A stretch of 64,000 nt of DNA from Roseobacter sp. MED193 (lineage in GTDB: Bacteria; Pseudomonadota; Alphaproteobacteria; Rhodobacterales; Rhodobacteraceae), in contig NZ_CH902583.1 in NCBI RefSeq assembly GCF_000152965.1, positions 927,343-991,342 on the forward strand. Reading direction: 5' to 3'. Of this stretch, positions 1 to 8,892 are shown piece by piece; within the stretch, counting starts at the first letter, position 1, and every line of letters begins with the position of its first letter. The notes beneath the pieces were generated by a model, which worked only from the letters and a program-made list of their open reading frames with translations, was not told where the DNA came from and did not search any database. Position numbers and translations under genes: made by a program.

Positions 1-8
1 AAGGGCCC

Positions 9-458
9 TTAGGCCCAGCGCCTGACTTTCTGCTCATAGCGCGCCCAATCGGATCGAAAGGCCCGCCGCATGCGGTTTTCTTCGCCGATGATAAAGCGCT
101 TTTCCAGAACCCAGGTGAGCACCGGAACCAGGGGCAGTGCCAGCACCGCATCAAAATAGAGGATCAACCCCGCTAGGACCAAGATATCCCCTAGGTAGAT
201 CGGGTTCCGACTGCGGGTAAAGATGCCAGATTGCACCAGCCTGCTGGGCGTTTCATGCGGCATGAGTGTGGTTTTTTGGCGCCGCATTTCAGTTACGGCA
301 AGCACCATCAGCACGACGCCCCCTCCCACAAGCAAGCCACCGAGCAGATCTGCCCATATGGGGCCAAAGTCTAATCCCATGGGCAGGTAGCGCGCCTGAC
401 CCCAGGCCAGGGCGACAAAGCTCGCCAGCCAGACCGGCGGAAGGTCGATCCATTTCAT
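9..458 (-). CDS. Isoprenylcysteine/phospholipid methyltransferase-like membrane protein
   Basis: Small integral membrane protein of 149 residues resembling the PEMT/ICMT family of SAM-dependent methyltransferases. Hydrophobic segments lie near residues 5-25, 35-57 and 90-115. The family hallmark is visible in the C-terminal half: an R-N-P-I-Y stretch (about residues 84-90) after 'GIFTRSR', then the 'GEENRMRRAF..W..Y' tail with the conserved E-E and R typical of the SAM-binding region. The family acts at the cytoplasmic membrane; the substrate here cannot be told from sequence. The gene is complete, with its TAA stop near the left edge. It starts at an ATG preceded by a purine-rich stretch. 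The neighbour on the same strand upstream is an exported MBL-fold protein 217 bp away, so they need not be co-transcribed. Family assignment is good; function unknown. Confidence 0.8.
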   Translation of the reverse strand: MKWIDLPPVWLASFVALAWGQARYLPMGLDFGPIWADLLGGLLVGGGVVLMVLAVTEMRRQKTTLMPHETPSRLVQSGIFTRSRNPIYLGDILVLAGLILYFDAVLALPLVPVLTWVLEKRFIIGEENRMRRAFRSDWARYEQKVRRWA

Positions 459-675
459 TGCAGTCTCTTTCTTAAAAGCCCTACAGCCAGGCTGCAGGGC
501 GATTTAGCGGCACTGTCCTCAGATCCTGATGCAAGGTCCAGTGTTTCAACAAAGTCCCTCCCGATAAAAGGACAGCGTGCTTGATTTTAAAGCCATATCA
601 CAACTTCGTTCCCCGGCCTCTCTCCAGCTTGGCCTTTGGCTGCAAAACTGACTGCCGAGAGCGGGTCAAATTGAC

Positions 676-1641
676 CTACTCCCACTCCATCTCTTCAAAC
701 ACCCGGCCTGCGTTCTTGGTCGCCAGCTCCTCAAAGGTATCCAGGCCACGCCACTGCTCTTGATCGACATAGTAGGCACCTGCCAAATCGCCGCCGTCTT
801 CGATGTGAGCGCCGATTTTGCCCCGCAGATCGGTCAGGTAGTCCAGCGTGTAGCGGCGCACCTGATCCAGGTTGGTTGGATGGCCATGGCCTGGGATGAC
901 ATAGGTGGGTGCCATTGGCTCCAACTTCTCGACCCAGGTCTCAATCCAGCAACTGGTGCAGGTATGCGGAAAGATCGGCAACATGCGCTCATGAAAGGCA
1001 ATATCGCCAGCGATCATGATCTCCCATTGCGGAATCCAGACCTGGACATCGCCTGGATCATGGGCTGGGCCCAGATGCAGCACCTGGATCTCCACCCCGC
1101 CAAGCTTCAAATCATAGCGGTCATCAAAGCTGACGTTGGCATGTTCCATACGACTGTCGCCGGCGCGATCCTTGTTATAGGCCTGCATGCGCTGCAGGAT
1201 GAAGTCGCCGTTTTTCTGTGTTTCAGCAATGGCATCAGCATGGCCAAGAATATCAACGCCCTGATCGCGCCAATAGCCATTCCCCAGCACCGCATGCCCC
1301 TGACCGTTCTCATTGATGACCAGGACCACAGGTTGATCCGTCACCGCCTTGATCTCGGCATGTAAGGCGGCTGCCAGCGCATCCGAAGCACCCGAGTTGA
1401 TCACCACCACCCCTTCCCCTGTCACAACAAAGGAGAGATTGTTGTTGTGGCCGGCATTTTCATAGGTCGGTGGTGCGGTGGCGCCAATTGCGGAGAATAC
1501 ATGCGGGATCACTTCGACCGGCTTGGCGTAGAGCTCAGACTGCGGATACTGATCAGCAATGTCTTCGCTGCTGTATCCCGCCACCGGCAGTCCAACAACC
1601 AAACCTGATAGCCAGAACGCCCTTAGTGCAGTTACCTTCAT
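676..1641 (-). CDS. Exported MBL-fold metallo-hydrolase with altered HxHxDH motif
   Basis: A 321-residue protein with an N-terminal hydrophobic signal (about residues 1-22, ending before S-S-E-D) and a metallo-beta-lactamase fold. The later metal ligands of the fold are in place: H194 in GPAHDPGD, D213 in AGDIAF and H252 in PGHGHP. The first motif, normally HxHxDH, reads N-E-N-G-Q-G-H-A at residues 110-117. Aligned on the following L-G-N it replaces both histidines (to N and Q), the Asp (to H) and the last His (to A). The protein resembles the SoxH/quinoprotein-associated subgroup of periplasmic MBL hydrolases, but its substrate is unknown. A GGAGG ribosome site lies just upstream of the ATG. 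It is divergent from the SDR gene at 1793, with a 151-bp shared upstream region. Fold confident; activity uncertain because of the altered site. Confidence 0.8.
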   Translation of the reverse strand: MKVTALRAFWLSGLVVGLPVAGYSSEDIADQYPQSELYAKPVEVIPHVFSAIGATAPPTYENAGHNNNLSFVVTGEGVVVINSGASDALAAALHAEIKAVTDQPVVLVINENGQGHAVLGNGYWRDQGVDILGHADAIAETQKNGDFILQRMQAYNKDRAGDSRMEHANVSFDDRYDLKLGGVEIQVLHLGPAHDPGDVQVWIPQWEIMIAGDIAFHERMLPIFPHTCTSCWIETWVEKLEPMAPTYVIPGHGHPTNLDQVRRYTLDYLTDLRGKIGAHIEDGGDLAGAYYVDQEQWRGLDTFEELATKNAGRVFEEMEWE

Positions 1642-1792
1642 GTCATCCTCCCAATTGATCCGCTAAAATCATTCACACTTGCGAATATGATTGTAAATAG
1701 ATTTTCCGCAGCACCTCTGTCTCTGTGACGGAACGGCGCGCTTGCACAGCTTTGGCACGTAGATACCCTGCCGAAAACAGGAGGAGACACAA

Positions 1793-2545
1793 ATGGATTT
1801 GAACGGGAAACATGCATTGGTCACAGGCGGCGGCACCGGCATCGGGCTTGCTATTGCGCGCGCTCTGGCGGAACAGGGCGCGCAGGTGACCATCACCGGC
1901 CGCCGCCAGGACGTGCTGGAAGAGGTGGCGACGCCAGGGCTACACCCCATGGCGATGGATGTGCGCAACGAGGAAGACATCATTGCCAAGGTCGCCGCAG
2001 CCGTCGAGGCCCGTGGCCCGATCCAGATCTGCGTTGCCAATGCTGGCGTTGCGGAGGGTAAATCCCTCCACAAAACCACCATGGAATTCTGGCGTAATAT
2101 GATGGCAACCAATCTTGACGGCGCCTTTTTGACCATTCGTGAATGTCTGAAATCCATGCACCAGGCGGACTGGGGCCGGATCATCACTGTGGCCTCGATC
2201 GCGGGTCTGCGGGGCTTGAAGGGTGGTGCATGCTATAGCGCCAGCAAACATGGCATGATTGGTCTCACCCGCGCCTTGAGCGAGGATTACATGGGCAGCC
2301 AGATCACCGCCAATGCGATCTGCCCAGGCTATGTGGATACCCCGATTGTAGATCGCAATATCACTTCGATCTCGGCCCGTGCCGGCATCAGCGAGGATGA
2401 GGCGCTCAAGGTCATGGTCAATGCCAACCGCCACCAGCGACTGATCGAACCCGAAGAGGTGGCCGCAGCCGCCATGTGGCTCTGTGGGCCCGGATCACAG
2501 TCGATCAACGGCCAGACCATCGAAATTGCCGGCGGCCAGACCTAA
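1793..2545 (+). CDS. Short-chain dehydrogenase/reductase (classical SDR)
   Basis: A 250-residue classical SDR, the usual length. The nucleotide-binding motif TGGGTGIG is at residues 11-18, NAG at 83-85, and the catalytic set is N107, S135, Y148 and K152 (YSASK). R37-R38 after beta-strand 2 is ambiguous for NADP versus NAD. It resembles 3-hydroxyacyl-CoA or 3-oxoacyl dehydrogenases of the FabG/BadH kind, but many SDRs look alike, so the substrate is open. A strong AGGAGG site precedes the ATG. The MmcQ/YjbR-family gene begins 13 bp after the stop and is probably co-transcribed; kynureninase and tryptophan dioxygenase follow further on, which hints at aromatic amino acid or acyl-CoA catabolism but does not prove it. 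Confidence 0.88.
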   Translation: MDLNGKHALVTGGGTGIGLAIARALAEQGAQVTITGRRQDVLEEVATPGLHPMAMDVRNEEDIIAKVAAAVEARGPIQICVANAGVAEGKSLHKTTMEFWRNMMATNLDGAFLTIRECLKSMHQADWGRIITVASIAGLRGLKGGACYSASKHGMIGLTRALSEDYMGSQITANAICPGYVDTPIVDRNITSISARAGISEDEALKVMVNANRHQRLIEPEEVAAAAMWLCGPGSQSINGQTIEIAGGQT

Positions 2546-2558
2546 TGATGCTGGTAAG

Positions 2559-2933
2559 ATGAACAGGGCGGAGTTCAACCAGTTCTGCGCCACATTCCCT
2601 GCAGCGGAACATGTGGTGCAATGGGGCAATTCCGATGTCTGGAAAGCAGGCGGCAAACTCTTTGCCGTCTGCGGCTGGGCCGATGGCAAAGATGCCTTCA
2701 CCTTCAAGGCGGGGGAGATCGGTTTTGAGGTCTTGCAGGAACGCCCCGGTGTACGCCCCGCCCCCTACCTTGCATCACGCGGGATGAAATGGCTGCAACA
2801 GTTTGCTGACGATGGCCTCTCTGATACCGAGCTGCGCGACTGTATTTCTCATTCCTACAGAATGGTCACCGCAGGCTTGTCAAAGAAGAAAAGAAGCGCG
2901 CTCGGCATACCGGATCCTGACGCAAAGACCTGA
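2559..2933 (+). CDS. MmcQ/YjbR family DNA-binding-like protein
   Basis: A 124-residue protein of the MmcQ/YjbR (CyaY-like fold) family. Typical features are the opening helix 'RAEFNQFCATFPAAEHVVQWG', the short strands 'DVWKAGGKLFAVCGW' and 'AFTFKAG', and the later 'PAPYLASRGMKWLQ'. The reading frame stays open further upstream, but the family start matches the ATG chosen here, which lies 13 bp after the SDR stop; a start at 2484 would overlap the SDR gene and add non-family sequence. The Lys-rich tail (about residues 109-113) could contact nucleic acid. The biochemical role of this family is poorly defined; some members bind DNA in vitro. It is likely co-transcribed with the SDR gene. Confidence 0.8.
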   Translation: MNRAEFNQFCATFPAAEHVVQWGNSDVWKAGGKLFAVCGWADGKDAFTFKAGEIGFEVLQERPGVRPAPYLASRGMKWLQQFADDGLSDTELRDCISHSYRMVTAGLSKKKRSALGIPDPDAKT

Positions 2934-3049
2934 GTATTCAAGGGTGATCCACTGGCCACAGTGAGAGACACTGGACAGATCGGATTGGATCGGATACGAA
3001 ATGCAAAAAGCTTTAAGCTTGAAGTAAATTGTGATCCAGCGAGGCTCCC

Positions 3050-4243
3050 ATGACTGATTTTGCCGCCACAAAAGCGATGTTCGACCTGCCCGAGGGGATG
3101 ATCTATCTCGATGGGAATTCTCTGGGGCCCCTGCCCAAGGCCACAAAGGATCGCGTGTCCTCTATGATCGAAGATGAATGGGGCAAGATGCTGATCACGG
3201 GCTGGAACAAGGCCGGTTGGATGCAACAGCCTGGCGCTATCGGTGATCGCATCGGTCGGCTAATCGGCGCAGAACCGGGCCATGTAATGATGGGCGACAC
3301 CCTTTCGATCAAGGTCTATCAGGCGGTCGCCTCAGCGCTGGAATTGAACCCTGAGCGCCGGGTGGTACTGTCGGACAACGGCAATTTCCCATCCGATCTC
3401 TATATCGTGCAGGGGCTGCTGAAATCCCTGGACCCGGACTATGAACTGCGGGTGGTGAACCCAGAGGACGTGGCCGACAATATCACGGATGATATTGCCG
3501 TTTTGATGCTGACAGAGGTGGATTACCGGACTGGCCGCAAACATGATATGAAGGCGCTGACCGATTTGGCCCATGCGCGGGGCGTTGTGACCGTTTGGGA
3601 TTTGGCTCATTCCGCAGGAGCCCTGCCGGTGGACCTGGCGGGATGCAACGCCGATTTTGCCGTAGGCTGCACATATAAATACCTCAACTCCGGTCCTGGT
3701 GGCCCGGCCTTCATCTATGTGGCACCACGCCATGTGGACGTGGCGCGTCCCGCCCTTTCCGGCTGGTTGGGACATGAGGCGCCTTTTGCCTTTGATCTGG
3801 AGTATCGCCCCGGCACTGGCATCGAACGCATGCGCGTTGGTACCCCACCGATGATACAGCTGGCCGCGCTTGGTGCCTCGATGGATATCTGGGATCAGGT
3901 AGATATGCAGGCGCTGCGGGCGCGCTCCATTGCGCTATGCGACCGCTTCATTGCCGGAGTCGAAGCCAGCTGCCCTGACCTGACCCTGGCCTCGCCCCGT
4001 GATGGCGACACCCGTGGCAGTCAGATCTCCTTTGCCTTTGAAGAGGGCTATGCCGCAATGCAGGCCGTGATTGAACGCGGCGTCATTGGAGATTTCCGCG
4101 CTCCCAATATCATGCGCTTCGGCTTTACGCCGCTTTATATCGACGAGGAAGATGTCGACCACGCGGTGGCGATCATTGCCGATGTGATGAACAATCGGCT
4201 GTGGGACAAACCCGAATATAAAATCCGCGCGGCCGTTACCTGA
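3050..4243 (+). CDS. kynU: Kynureninase
   Basis: PLP-dependent kynureninase (397 residues, normal length), which cleaves L-kynurenine to anthranilate and alanine, or 3-hydroxykynurenine to 3-hydroxyanthranilate, in the cytosol. The PLP lysine is K210 in '[12 protein letters not shown]'. The upstream cofactor-contact motif '[11 protein letters not shown]' (D184, H187) and the N-terminal '[12 protein letters not shown]' are characteristic. Kynurenine arises from tryptophan through tryptophan 2,3-dioxygenase (next gene, 148 bp downstream) and a formamidase. No formamidase gene is present in the window. The start is an ATG 7 bp after a GAGG site. The upstream gap contains a repeated ATCGGAT word near 2978-2998, of unknown meaning. 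Confidence 0.96.
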   Translation: MTDFAATKAMFDLPEGMIYLDGNSLGPLPKATKDRVSSMIEDEWGKMLITGWNKAGWMQQPGAIGDRIGRLIGAEPGHVMMGDTLSIKVYQAVASALELNPERRVVLSDNGNFPSDLYIVQGLLKSLDPDYELRVVNPEDVADNITDDIAVLMLTEVDYRTGRKHDMKALTDLAHARGVVTVWDLAHSAGALPVDLAGCNADFAVGCTYKYLNSGPGGPAFIYVAPRHVDVARPALSGWLGHEAPFAFDLEYRPGTGIERMRVGTPPMIQLAALGASMDIWDQVDMQALRARSIALCDRFIAGVEASCPDLTLASPRDGDTRGSQISFAFEEGYAAMQAVIERGVIGDFRAPNIMRFGFTPLYIDEEDVDHAVAIIADVMNNRLWDKPEYKIRAAVT

Positions 4244-4391
4244 TGGCGATGCCTGGCACAAAGGCTCTGCCCCTGTGTCGGCCCTTTGGCTGGGTGGCGC
4301 TCTGGCGCCGCCTCGCCCAATGCGGAACGTTGAACAAAAGGATCTCCACCTTTCCCTGAACAGTATAACTACAAGGAAAAGGAGGGATCCC

Positions 4392-5249
4392 ATGAGTGAT
4401 TCCAAGACCACAGCCCCAGGCTGCCCCTTCAACCCCGCCGAGGATGGCGCCCAGATGGATTTTGACGGGCGCATGTCCTATGGCGACTACCTGTCGCTGG
4501 ACATGCTGCTGAATGCCCAGAAAACCTGGAGCGACACCCATGACGAGATGCTCTTCATCATCCAGCACCAGACCTCGGAACTGTGGATGCGGCTGGCCAT
4601 CCACGAGCTGCAGGCCGCCCGCGACCGTCTGATCAAAGGCGAGGCGAGGCAGGCGTTTAAGATGTTGGCGCGGGTGGCGCGAATCTTTGAGCAGTTGAAC
4701 TCTGCCTGGGACGTGCTGCGGACCATGACACCCTCAGATTATACAGCCTTTCGCGATGCCCTGGGGCAAAGCTCTGGCTTTCAGTCGCATCAATATCGGC
4801 TGATCGAATTCATGCTGGGAAACCGCAACAAGGCGATGCTGAAGCCCCATGCCCACCGTGCCGATTTGCTCGCCCTGCTGGAGGCAGAACTGGCGCAGCC
4901 CTCGCTATATGATGTGGCGCTCAGCGCTTTGCACCAGAGCTTTCCCCTGCCGGAGGCGGTGATCCAACGTGACCTATCTGAGGCATACCAGGCCAGTGAG
5001 TCAGTTGAGGCCGCCTGGTCGGAGGTCTACCGGGCGCCTGAAAAACACTGGGAGCTTTATGAGCTGGCAGAAAAACTGGTGGATTTTGAGGATTACTTCC
5101 GCCGCTGGCGCTTTAATCACGTCACCACTGTGGAGCGCGTGATCGGTTTCAAACGCGGAACCGGCGGCACCGGTGGGGTGAATTACCTCAAACGCATGCT
5201 GGAGGTGGAGTTGTTTCCCGAACTTTGGCACCTGCGTACCACACTGTGA
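4392..5249 (+). CDS. kynA: Tryptophan 2,3-dioxygenase
   Basis: Heme-dependent tryptophan 2,3-dioxygenase (285 residues, typical of bacterial TDO), which opens the indole ring of L-tryptophan to N-formylkynurenine with O2. Visible hallmarks are '[12 protein letters not shown]', H59 in '[10 protein letters not shown]' (distal side), '[10 protein letters not shown]', H243 in '[10 protein letters not shown]' (expected proximal heme ligand) and the C-terminal '[11 protein letters not shown]' substrate loop. The reading frame is open further upstream, but the ATG used here follows an ideal AAAAGGAGGGATCCC site and gives the family N-terminus. It lies downstream of kynU in the same direction and the two probably serve one tryptophan-degrading pathway. 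The kynurenine formamidase step must be encoded elsewhere. Confidence 0.96.
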   Translation: MSDSKTTAPGCPFNPAEDGAQMDFDGRMSYGDYLSLDMLLNAQKTWSDTHDEMLFIIQHQTSELWMRLAIHELQAARDRLIKGEARQAFKMLARVARIFEQLNSAWDVLRTMTPSDYTAFRDALGQSSGFQSHQYRLIEFMLGNRNKAMLKPHAHRADLLALLEAELAQPSLYDVALSALHQSFPLPEAVIQRDLSEAYQASESVEAAWSEVYRAPEKHWELYELAEKLVDFEDYFRRWRFNHVTTVERVIGFKRGTGGTGGVNYLKRMLEVELFPELWHLRTTL

Positions 5250-5401
5250 TCTTTGGGAACAAGTGAAGGGGGAGGCTCCCGCCCGTCTCGCGACATCAAA
5301 GATATCGGCTCCCGTTGGGCCGAGCGCCGCGCTCACGCGCGGCGCGGTCGCGCTCTACAGCCAAGCTTAGGCGGAACAGAACCCTTGGCTCGCCACCGAG
5401 G

Positions 5402-5986
5402 TCATCCTGCCGGGGTCAGCCCCTGTGCACAGAGTGCGGCATAGGTTGCAACGCCAAGGCGATAATCATCGTAGCTTTGGGCGGTGTGTTTGACCCCTTT
5501 TAGACAGGCACAAAACAAACGCCCCATGGCATCGGCATCGGCGGTCAGGACAACCGCGCCCTGCGCTTCCTGCTCCCGCAACCACTCTGCGTAGAGCCCC
5601 TGTAGCTGGGATTCGCCTCGATCTATCATATCGCCAGCAACATTCATGGTGGCCTCAAACAGCTCCATTCCGTGGGCAGAAGACATCATCGCCTCCATGG
5701 TCTCGCCGCCATGGGCCGCAAAGGCCTGCGCAAGGCGCTGCGACAGGGGGCCTTCCTGCGCCAGAGCTGCTGTGACATGCCTCCTAGCCTCATCGTAGTA
5801 GCTCTCGACGAGCGCGCGGAATATCGCCTCTTTATTTTTGAAATGCAGATAAAGCGCAGGGCGCGACATGCCGGCTGCGCGCGCGATGTCATCCATTGAG
5901 GTCTTGCGAAATCCATAGGCAGAAAAACCCGCCCAAGCGGCGGCAAGAATGGTCTGTGTCTTGGTGTCAGGTGCAGAAAACGTCAT
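5402..5986 (-). CDS. TetR family transcriptional regulator
   Basis: A 194-residue TetR-family repressor. The N-terminal helix-turn-helix spans about residues 10-55 ('GFSAYGFRKTSMDDIARAAG' then 'MSRPALYLHFKNKEAIFRAL'), the classic TetR_N pattern; the rest is a helical ligand-binding domain. I chose the ATG at 5986. A longer frame with a start at 6037 would run through the operator-like repeats. The gene is divergent from the IorA/IorB-type molybdenum hydroxylase genes. The intergenic region carries two copies of a 25-bp element that is a good candidate operator, suggesting that it represses both itself and the oxidoreductase genes. The inducing ligand is unknown, perhaps the enzyme's substrate. 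Confidence 0.9.
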   Translation of the reverse strand: MTFSAPDTKTQTILAAAWAGFSAYGFRKTSMDDIARAAGMSRPALYLHFKNKEAIFRALVESYYDEARRHVTAALAQEGPLSQRLAQAFAAHGGETMEAMMSSAHGMELFEATMNVAGDMIDRGESQLQGLYAEWLREQEAQGAVVLTADADAMGRLFCACLKGVKHTAQSYDDYRLGVATYAALCAQGLTPAG

Positions 5987-5996
5987 GGTTTCGCTT

Positions 5997-6055
5997 CTGA
6001 CAGTTTTGCCGCATTTTGTCAATTGACATCCTGACATTTGAAGTGCATTTTGTCA
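5997..6055. promoter_or_regulatory. Duplicated TetR operator candidate (two 25-bp direct repeats)
   Basis: Two copies of CTGACA-N8-GCATTTTGTCA lie at 5997-6021 and 6031-6055, 34 bp apart. Each has inverted TGACA/TGTCA ends separated by 14 bp, the shape of a TetR-family operator. Between the inner arms is a perfect 12-bp palindrome TGTCAATTGACA at 6017-6028. The region lies between the start of the tetR-type gene and the IorA-type gene, so a bound repressor would cover both promoters. Sequence pattern seen directly; function inferred. Confidence 0.7.
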
Positions 6056-6088
6056 GAACCTTCCGGACCCAGCAAAGAGGCCAGTCCA

Positions 6089-6553
6089 ATGTCAAAAACG
6101 CTCCGTATCAATGGTGAAACCCATGAGGTGGATTTGCCCGATGATGTGCCCCTGCTCTGGGTGCTGCGTGACGAGATCGGCCTGACAGGCACCAAATTTG
6201 GCTGCGGCGTGGCCGCCTGTGGCGCCTGCACCGTGCAAATTGATGGCGAGGCCATGCGGTCCTGCCAGCTGAGCCTGGGCGATATCGAGGGTGAGGTGAC
6301 CACCATCGAAGGTCTGGGCACGCCCGACAACATGGCCAAGATCCAACAGGCATGGGTTGACCACCAGGTAGCACAGTGCGGCTATTGCCAGTCCGGCCAG
6401 ATCATGCAGGCGGCCAGCCTCTTGGCGGACAACCCCACCCCCAGCGACGCCGATATTGACGAGGCGATGCAGGGAAACCTGTGCCGCTGTGGCACCTACC
6501 CGCGCATCCGCGCCGCCATCCACACCGCCGCTAAAATGATGCAGGAGGCCTGA
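6089..6553 (+). CDS. (2Fe-2S)-binding subunit of molybdenum hydroxylase (IorA-like)
   Basis: The small electron-transfer subunit (154 residues) of a xanthine dehydrogenase-family molybdenum hydroxylase, like isoquinoline 1-oxidoreductase alpha. It holds two [2Fe-2S] clusters: plant-type ligands C39, C44, C47 and C59 ([10 protein letters not shown]... C), and the helical-domain cluster C97-x2-C100 with C132-x-C134 ('CGYC' and 'CRC'). It passes electrons from the molybdopterin subunit encoded by the next gene, 4 bp downstream. The ATG here gives the standard N-terminus; the longer frame to 6038 would read through the operator. Likely controlled by the divergent TetR protein. The acceptor in vivo is probably a membrane or periplasmic carrier, since no FAD subunit gene is adjacent. 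Confidence 0.92.
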   Translation: MSKTLRINGETHEVDLPDDVPLLWVLRDEIGLTGTKFGCGVAACGACTVQIDGEAMRSCQLSLGDIEGEVTTIEGLGTPDNMAKIQQAWVDHQVAQCGYCQSGQIMQAASLLADNPTPSDADIDEAMQGNLCRCGTYPRIRAAIHTAAKMMQEA

Positions 6554-6557
6554 TCTC

Positions 6558-8795
6558 ATGGCCAGCTTGAAAAAAATTGCCCGCCGCAGCTTCCTCGTCG
6601 GTTCTGCCGCTATTTTGGGCGGGGTCGCCTTTGGCACCTATAAGTATCACCAGCCCGCCCCCAACCCCCTGGAGCCGGGTGAGGGCAAGGCGGTGCTAAA
6701 CCCCTTTGTCTTTGTGGACCAATCCGGTGTCACCCTGATCGCCCCAAGGGCCGAAATGGGTCAGGGGGTGCACAGCTCCTGGGCGGCGCTGATCGCCGAG
6801 GAGCTGGATGTGGATCCAGCCCAGGTCACCGTGATCCATGGTCCCGCCGCCAAGGCCTATTACAACAGCGCGATGATGGCCGAGGCCCTGCCTGGTCGCG
6901 GCTACAACGCCAGCGACTTCCAGCACTCCCTTGGCCAGGTCGTCGGGAATTTCTCCAAGTTCCTCGACCTGCAGGTGACAGGCGGATCCTCTTCTATGAA
7001 AGATGGGTTTACCCGGATGCGCCTGGCCGGCGCCAGCGCCCGCGAAACCCTAAAAGAGGCCGCAGCGCAACGGCTTGGCGTCTCCCGCGCCCTGCTGGAA
7101 ACCAGGGATGGCCAAGTCCTGGCCCCCGGCGGTGTCACACTCTCCTACGCAGACTTGGCCACCGAGGCCGCCGCGGTTGACCCGCAAGAGGCCGAGTTGC
7201 GCCCAGCGGCACAATGGAAATACATCGGCAAGCCGGTTCCGCGTATCGATATGCTGGCAAAGGTCACTGGCACCGCCGGCTTTGGCGTGGATACCCGGAT
7301 TGACGGCATGAAGTTTGCCGCCATCAAACAGAACCCGCATTTTGGCGCAGGCATGCGCAGCTTTGACGCCTCCGCAGCCAAAGACATGGCCGGTGTTGAT
7401 CAGGTTTTGGATCTGGGTGATGCGGTTGCCGTTGTGGGCTCCAACACCTGGCTGGCACAGCAAGCAGTGGATGCCATCGAGGTGGATTGGGAACCTGCTG
7501 CCTACCCCGAAACCACCAAAGCCATCTTTGCCGAGATTGAAGCGGCTTTTGGCGATGCCCCCAATTCGACCATGCGCGATGACGGCGATGTGGACAACCT
7601 GCCCGAAGGGGCGGAGTTGATCGAAGCCGAATACCGCCTCCCCTATCTGGCACATGCCACCATGGAGCCGATGAATGCAACCGCGCTCTACTCTGGCGAC
7701 AGGCTGGAGATCTGGGCGCCAAATCAAGGGCCTACCATTGTCCAAAAATCCGCCGCCGCGCTCACTGGCCTGGATCCAGAGGCGGTGCACGTCAATACAA
7801 CCTATCTAGGCGGGGGCTTTGGCCGCCGTATCGAGGTCGACTATTGCAACCGGGCCGTTCAGATCGCCCAGAAGCTGAAAGGCACTCCGGTGCAGCTCAC
7901 CTGGTCGCGCGAAGAAGATATGCAGCACGACTATTACCGTCCTGGTGCCATCGGCCGCTACCGCGCTGCCGTCCAGGATGGCAAGGCCGTTATGGTGCAC
8001 GGCAAGATCGCCGCCCAGTCCACCACCCAGGAAGGTGCCGGGCGGATGCTGGGTCTTCCCATGTCCGGCCCCGACAAAGGCCATGTGGACGCGGCCTTTA
8101 ACCAGCCCCTGGCGATCCCGAATTTCCGTGTCGAGGGCTATATCGCCAAACCGATGATCCCGGTTGGGTTCTGGCGCTCGGTGGCAGCCTCCTTCAATGG
8201 TTTCTTCTCGGACAGTATCATCGACGAGATGGCCCATAAGGCTGACCGCGACCCGTTGGAGTTCCGTCTGGAACTGGCCCGCGCCGAATGGGAGCCCGCA
8301 GCCAAAGTACTGGAAACTGTCCGCGACATGTCTGGCTGGAGCGGCAAAACGCCCGAAGGCATCGGGCGCGGCGTCGCATTGGTCTACAGCTTTGGCACCC
8401 CAACGGCGCAAATCATTGAGGTGGCCGATCGCGATGGCGAGATCGCCATTACCAAAGCCTGGATCGCTGCCGATCTTGGCCTGGCGGTGGACCCGCACAA
8501 CGTTGAAGCGCAGCTGTTCAGTGGCCTCGCCTACGGGCTATCAGCGGCCTGTTTTGGCGAAATCACCTTTGATGGAGGCGCAGTGGAGCAGGAAAACTTC
8601 CCCGACTACGACGCCATGCGCATGCCCAGCATGCCCGCCGTCGAGGTCGCTGTATTGCAGGAGCAAAAACACATGGGCGGCGCAGGAGAGCCGGGCACTC
8701 CGCCTGCAGCTCCGGCATTGGCCAACGCGCTGTTTGACCTCACCGGGAAACGTGCACGCGAGTTGCCTTTGAGTAGGCACTTCAGCTTTTTGTAA
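6558..8795 (+). CDS. Molybdopterin-binding aldehyde oxidase/IorB-like large subunit, Tat-exported
   Basis: The catalytic subunit (745 residues) of an IorB-type molybdenum hydroxylase, which inserts a water-derived oxygen into an N-heterocycle or aldehyde. The N-terminus carries a twin-arginine signal (A-R-R-S-F-L-V-G, about residues 8-15, then a hydrophobic stretch), so the complex is probably exported fully folded with its small subunit. The catalytic glutamate is expected at E711 in G-A-G-E-P-G-T-P. Glycine-rich cofactor loops include 'YLGGGFGRR' near residue 416. The domain is in the single-chain IorB arrangement with two tandem aldehyde-oxidase domains. It pairs with the 2Fe-2S gene 4 bp upstream. 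A strong hairpin terminator follows. Substrate unknown. Confidence 0.9.
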   Translation: MASLKKIARRSFLVGSAAILGGVAFGTYKYHQPAPNPLEPGEGKAVLNPFVFVDQSGVTLIAPRAEMGQGVHSSWAALIAEELDVDPAQVTVIHGPAAKAYYNSAMMAEALPGRGYNASDFQHSLGQVVGNFSKFLDLQVTGGSSSMKDGFTRMRLAGASARETLKEAAAQRLGVSRALLETRDGQVLAPGGVTLSYADLATEAAAVDPQEAELRPAAQWKYIGKPVPRIDMLAKVTGTAGFGVDTRIDGMKFAAIKQNPHFGAGMRSFDASAAKDMAGVDQVLDLGDAVAVVGSNTWLAQQAVDAIEVDWEPAAYPETTKAIFAEIEAAFGDAPNSTMRDDGDVDNLPEGAELIEAEYRLPYLAHATMEPMNATALYSGDRLEIWAPNQGPTIVQKSAAALTGLDPEAVHVNTTYLGGGFGRRIEVDYCNRAVQIAQKLKGTPVQLTWSREEDMQHDYYRPGAIGRYRAAVQDGKAVMVHGKIAAQSTTQEGAGRMLGLPMSGPDKGHVDAAFNQPLAIPNFRVEGYIAKPMIPVGFWRSVAASFNGFFSDSIIDEMAHKADRDPLEFRLELARAEWEPAAKVLETVRDMSGWSGKTPEGIGRGVALVYSFGTPTAQIIEVADRDGEIAITKAWIAADLGLAVDPHNVEAQLFSGLAYGLSAACFGEITFDGGAVEQENFPDYDAMRMPSMPAVEVAVLQEQKHMGGAGEPGTPPAAPALANALFDLTGKRARELPLSRHFSFL

Positions 8796-8825
8796 GACAC
8801 GCCTAAACAAGACCATGTAACAAAA

Positions 8826-8858
8826 AGCCCCCCACCGAAGGCAAATCGGCGGGGGGCT
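8826..8858. terminator. Rho-independent terminator between IorB-like and FkbM genes
   Basis: An 8-bp G/C stem (AGCCCCCC / GGGGGGCT), one mismatch, then CCGA/TCGG around an AGGCAAA loop, with A-rich sequence on the left and AATTATTT on the right. It stands between two convergent genes (the IorB-like gene on plus, the FkbM pseudogene on minus), so it may work in both directions. Confidence 0.75.
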
Positions 8859-8892
8859 AATTATTTGACTTCCGTTAAGATAAAACCGGCGG

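Noticed and set aside
760-1365. Open frame of 201 codons on the plus strand
   Set aside because: It is antisense to the well-supported MBL gene and shows no family features.
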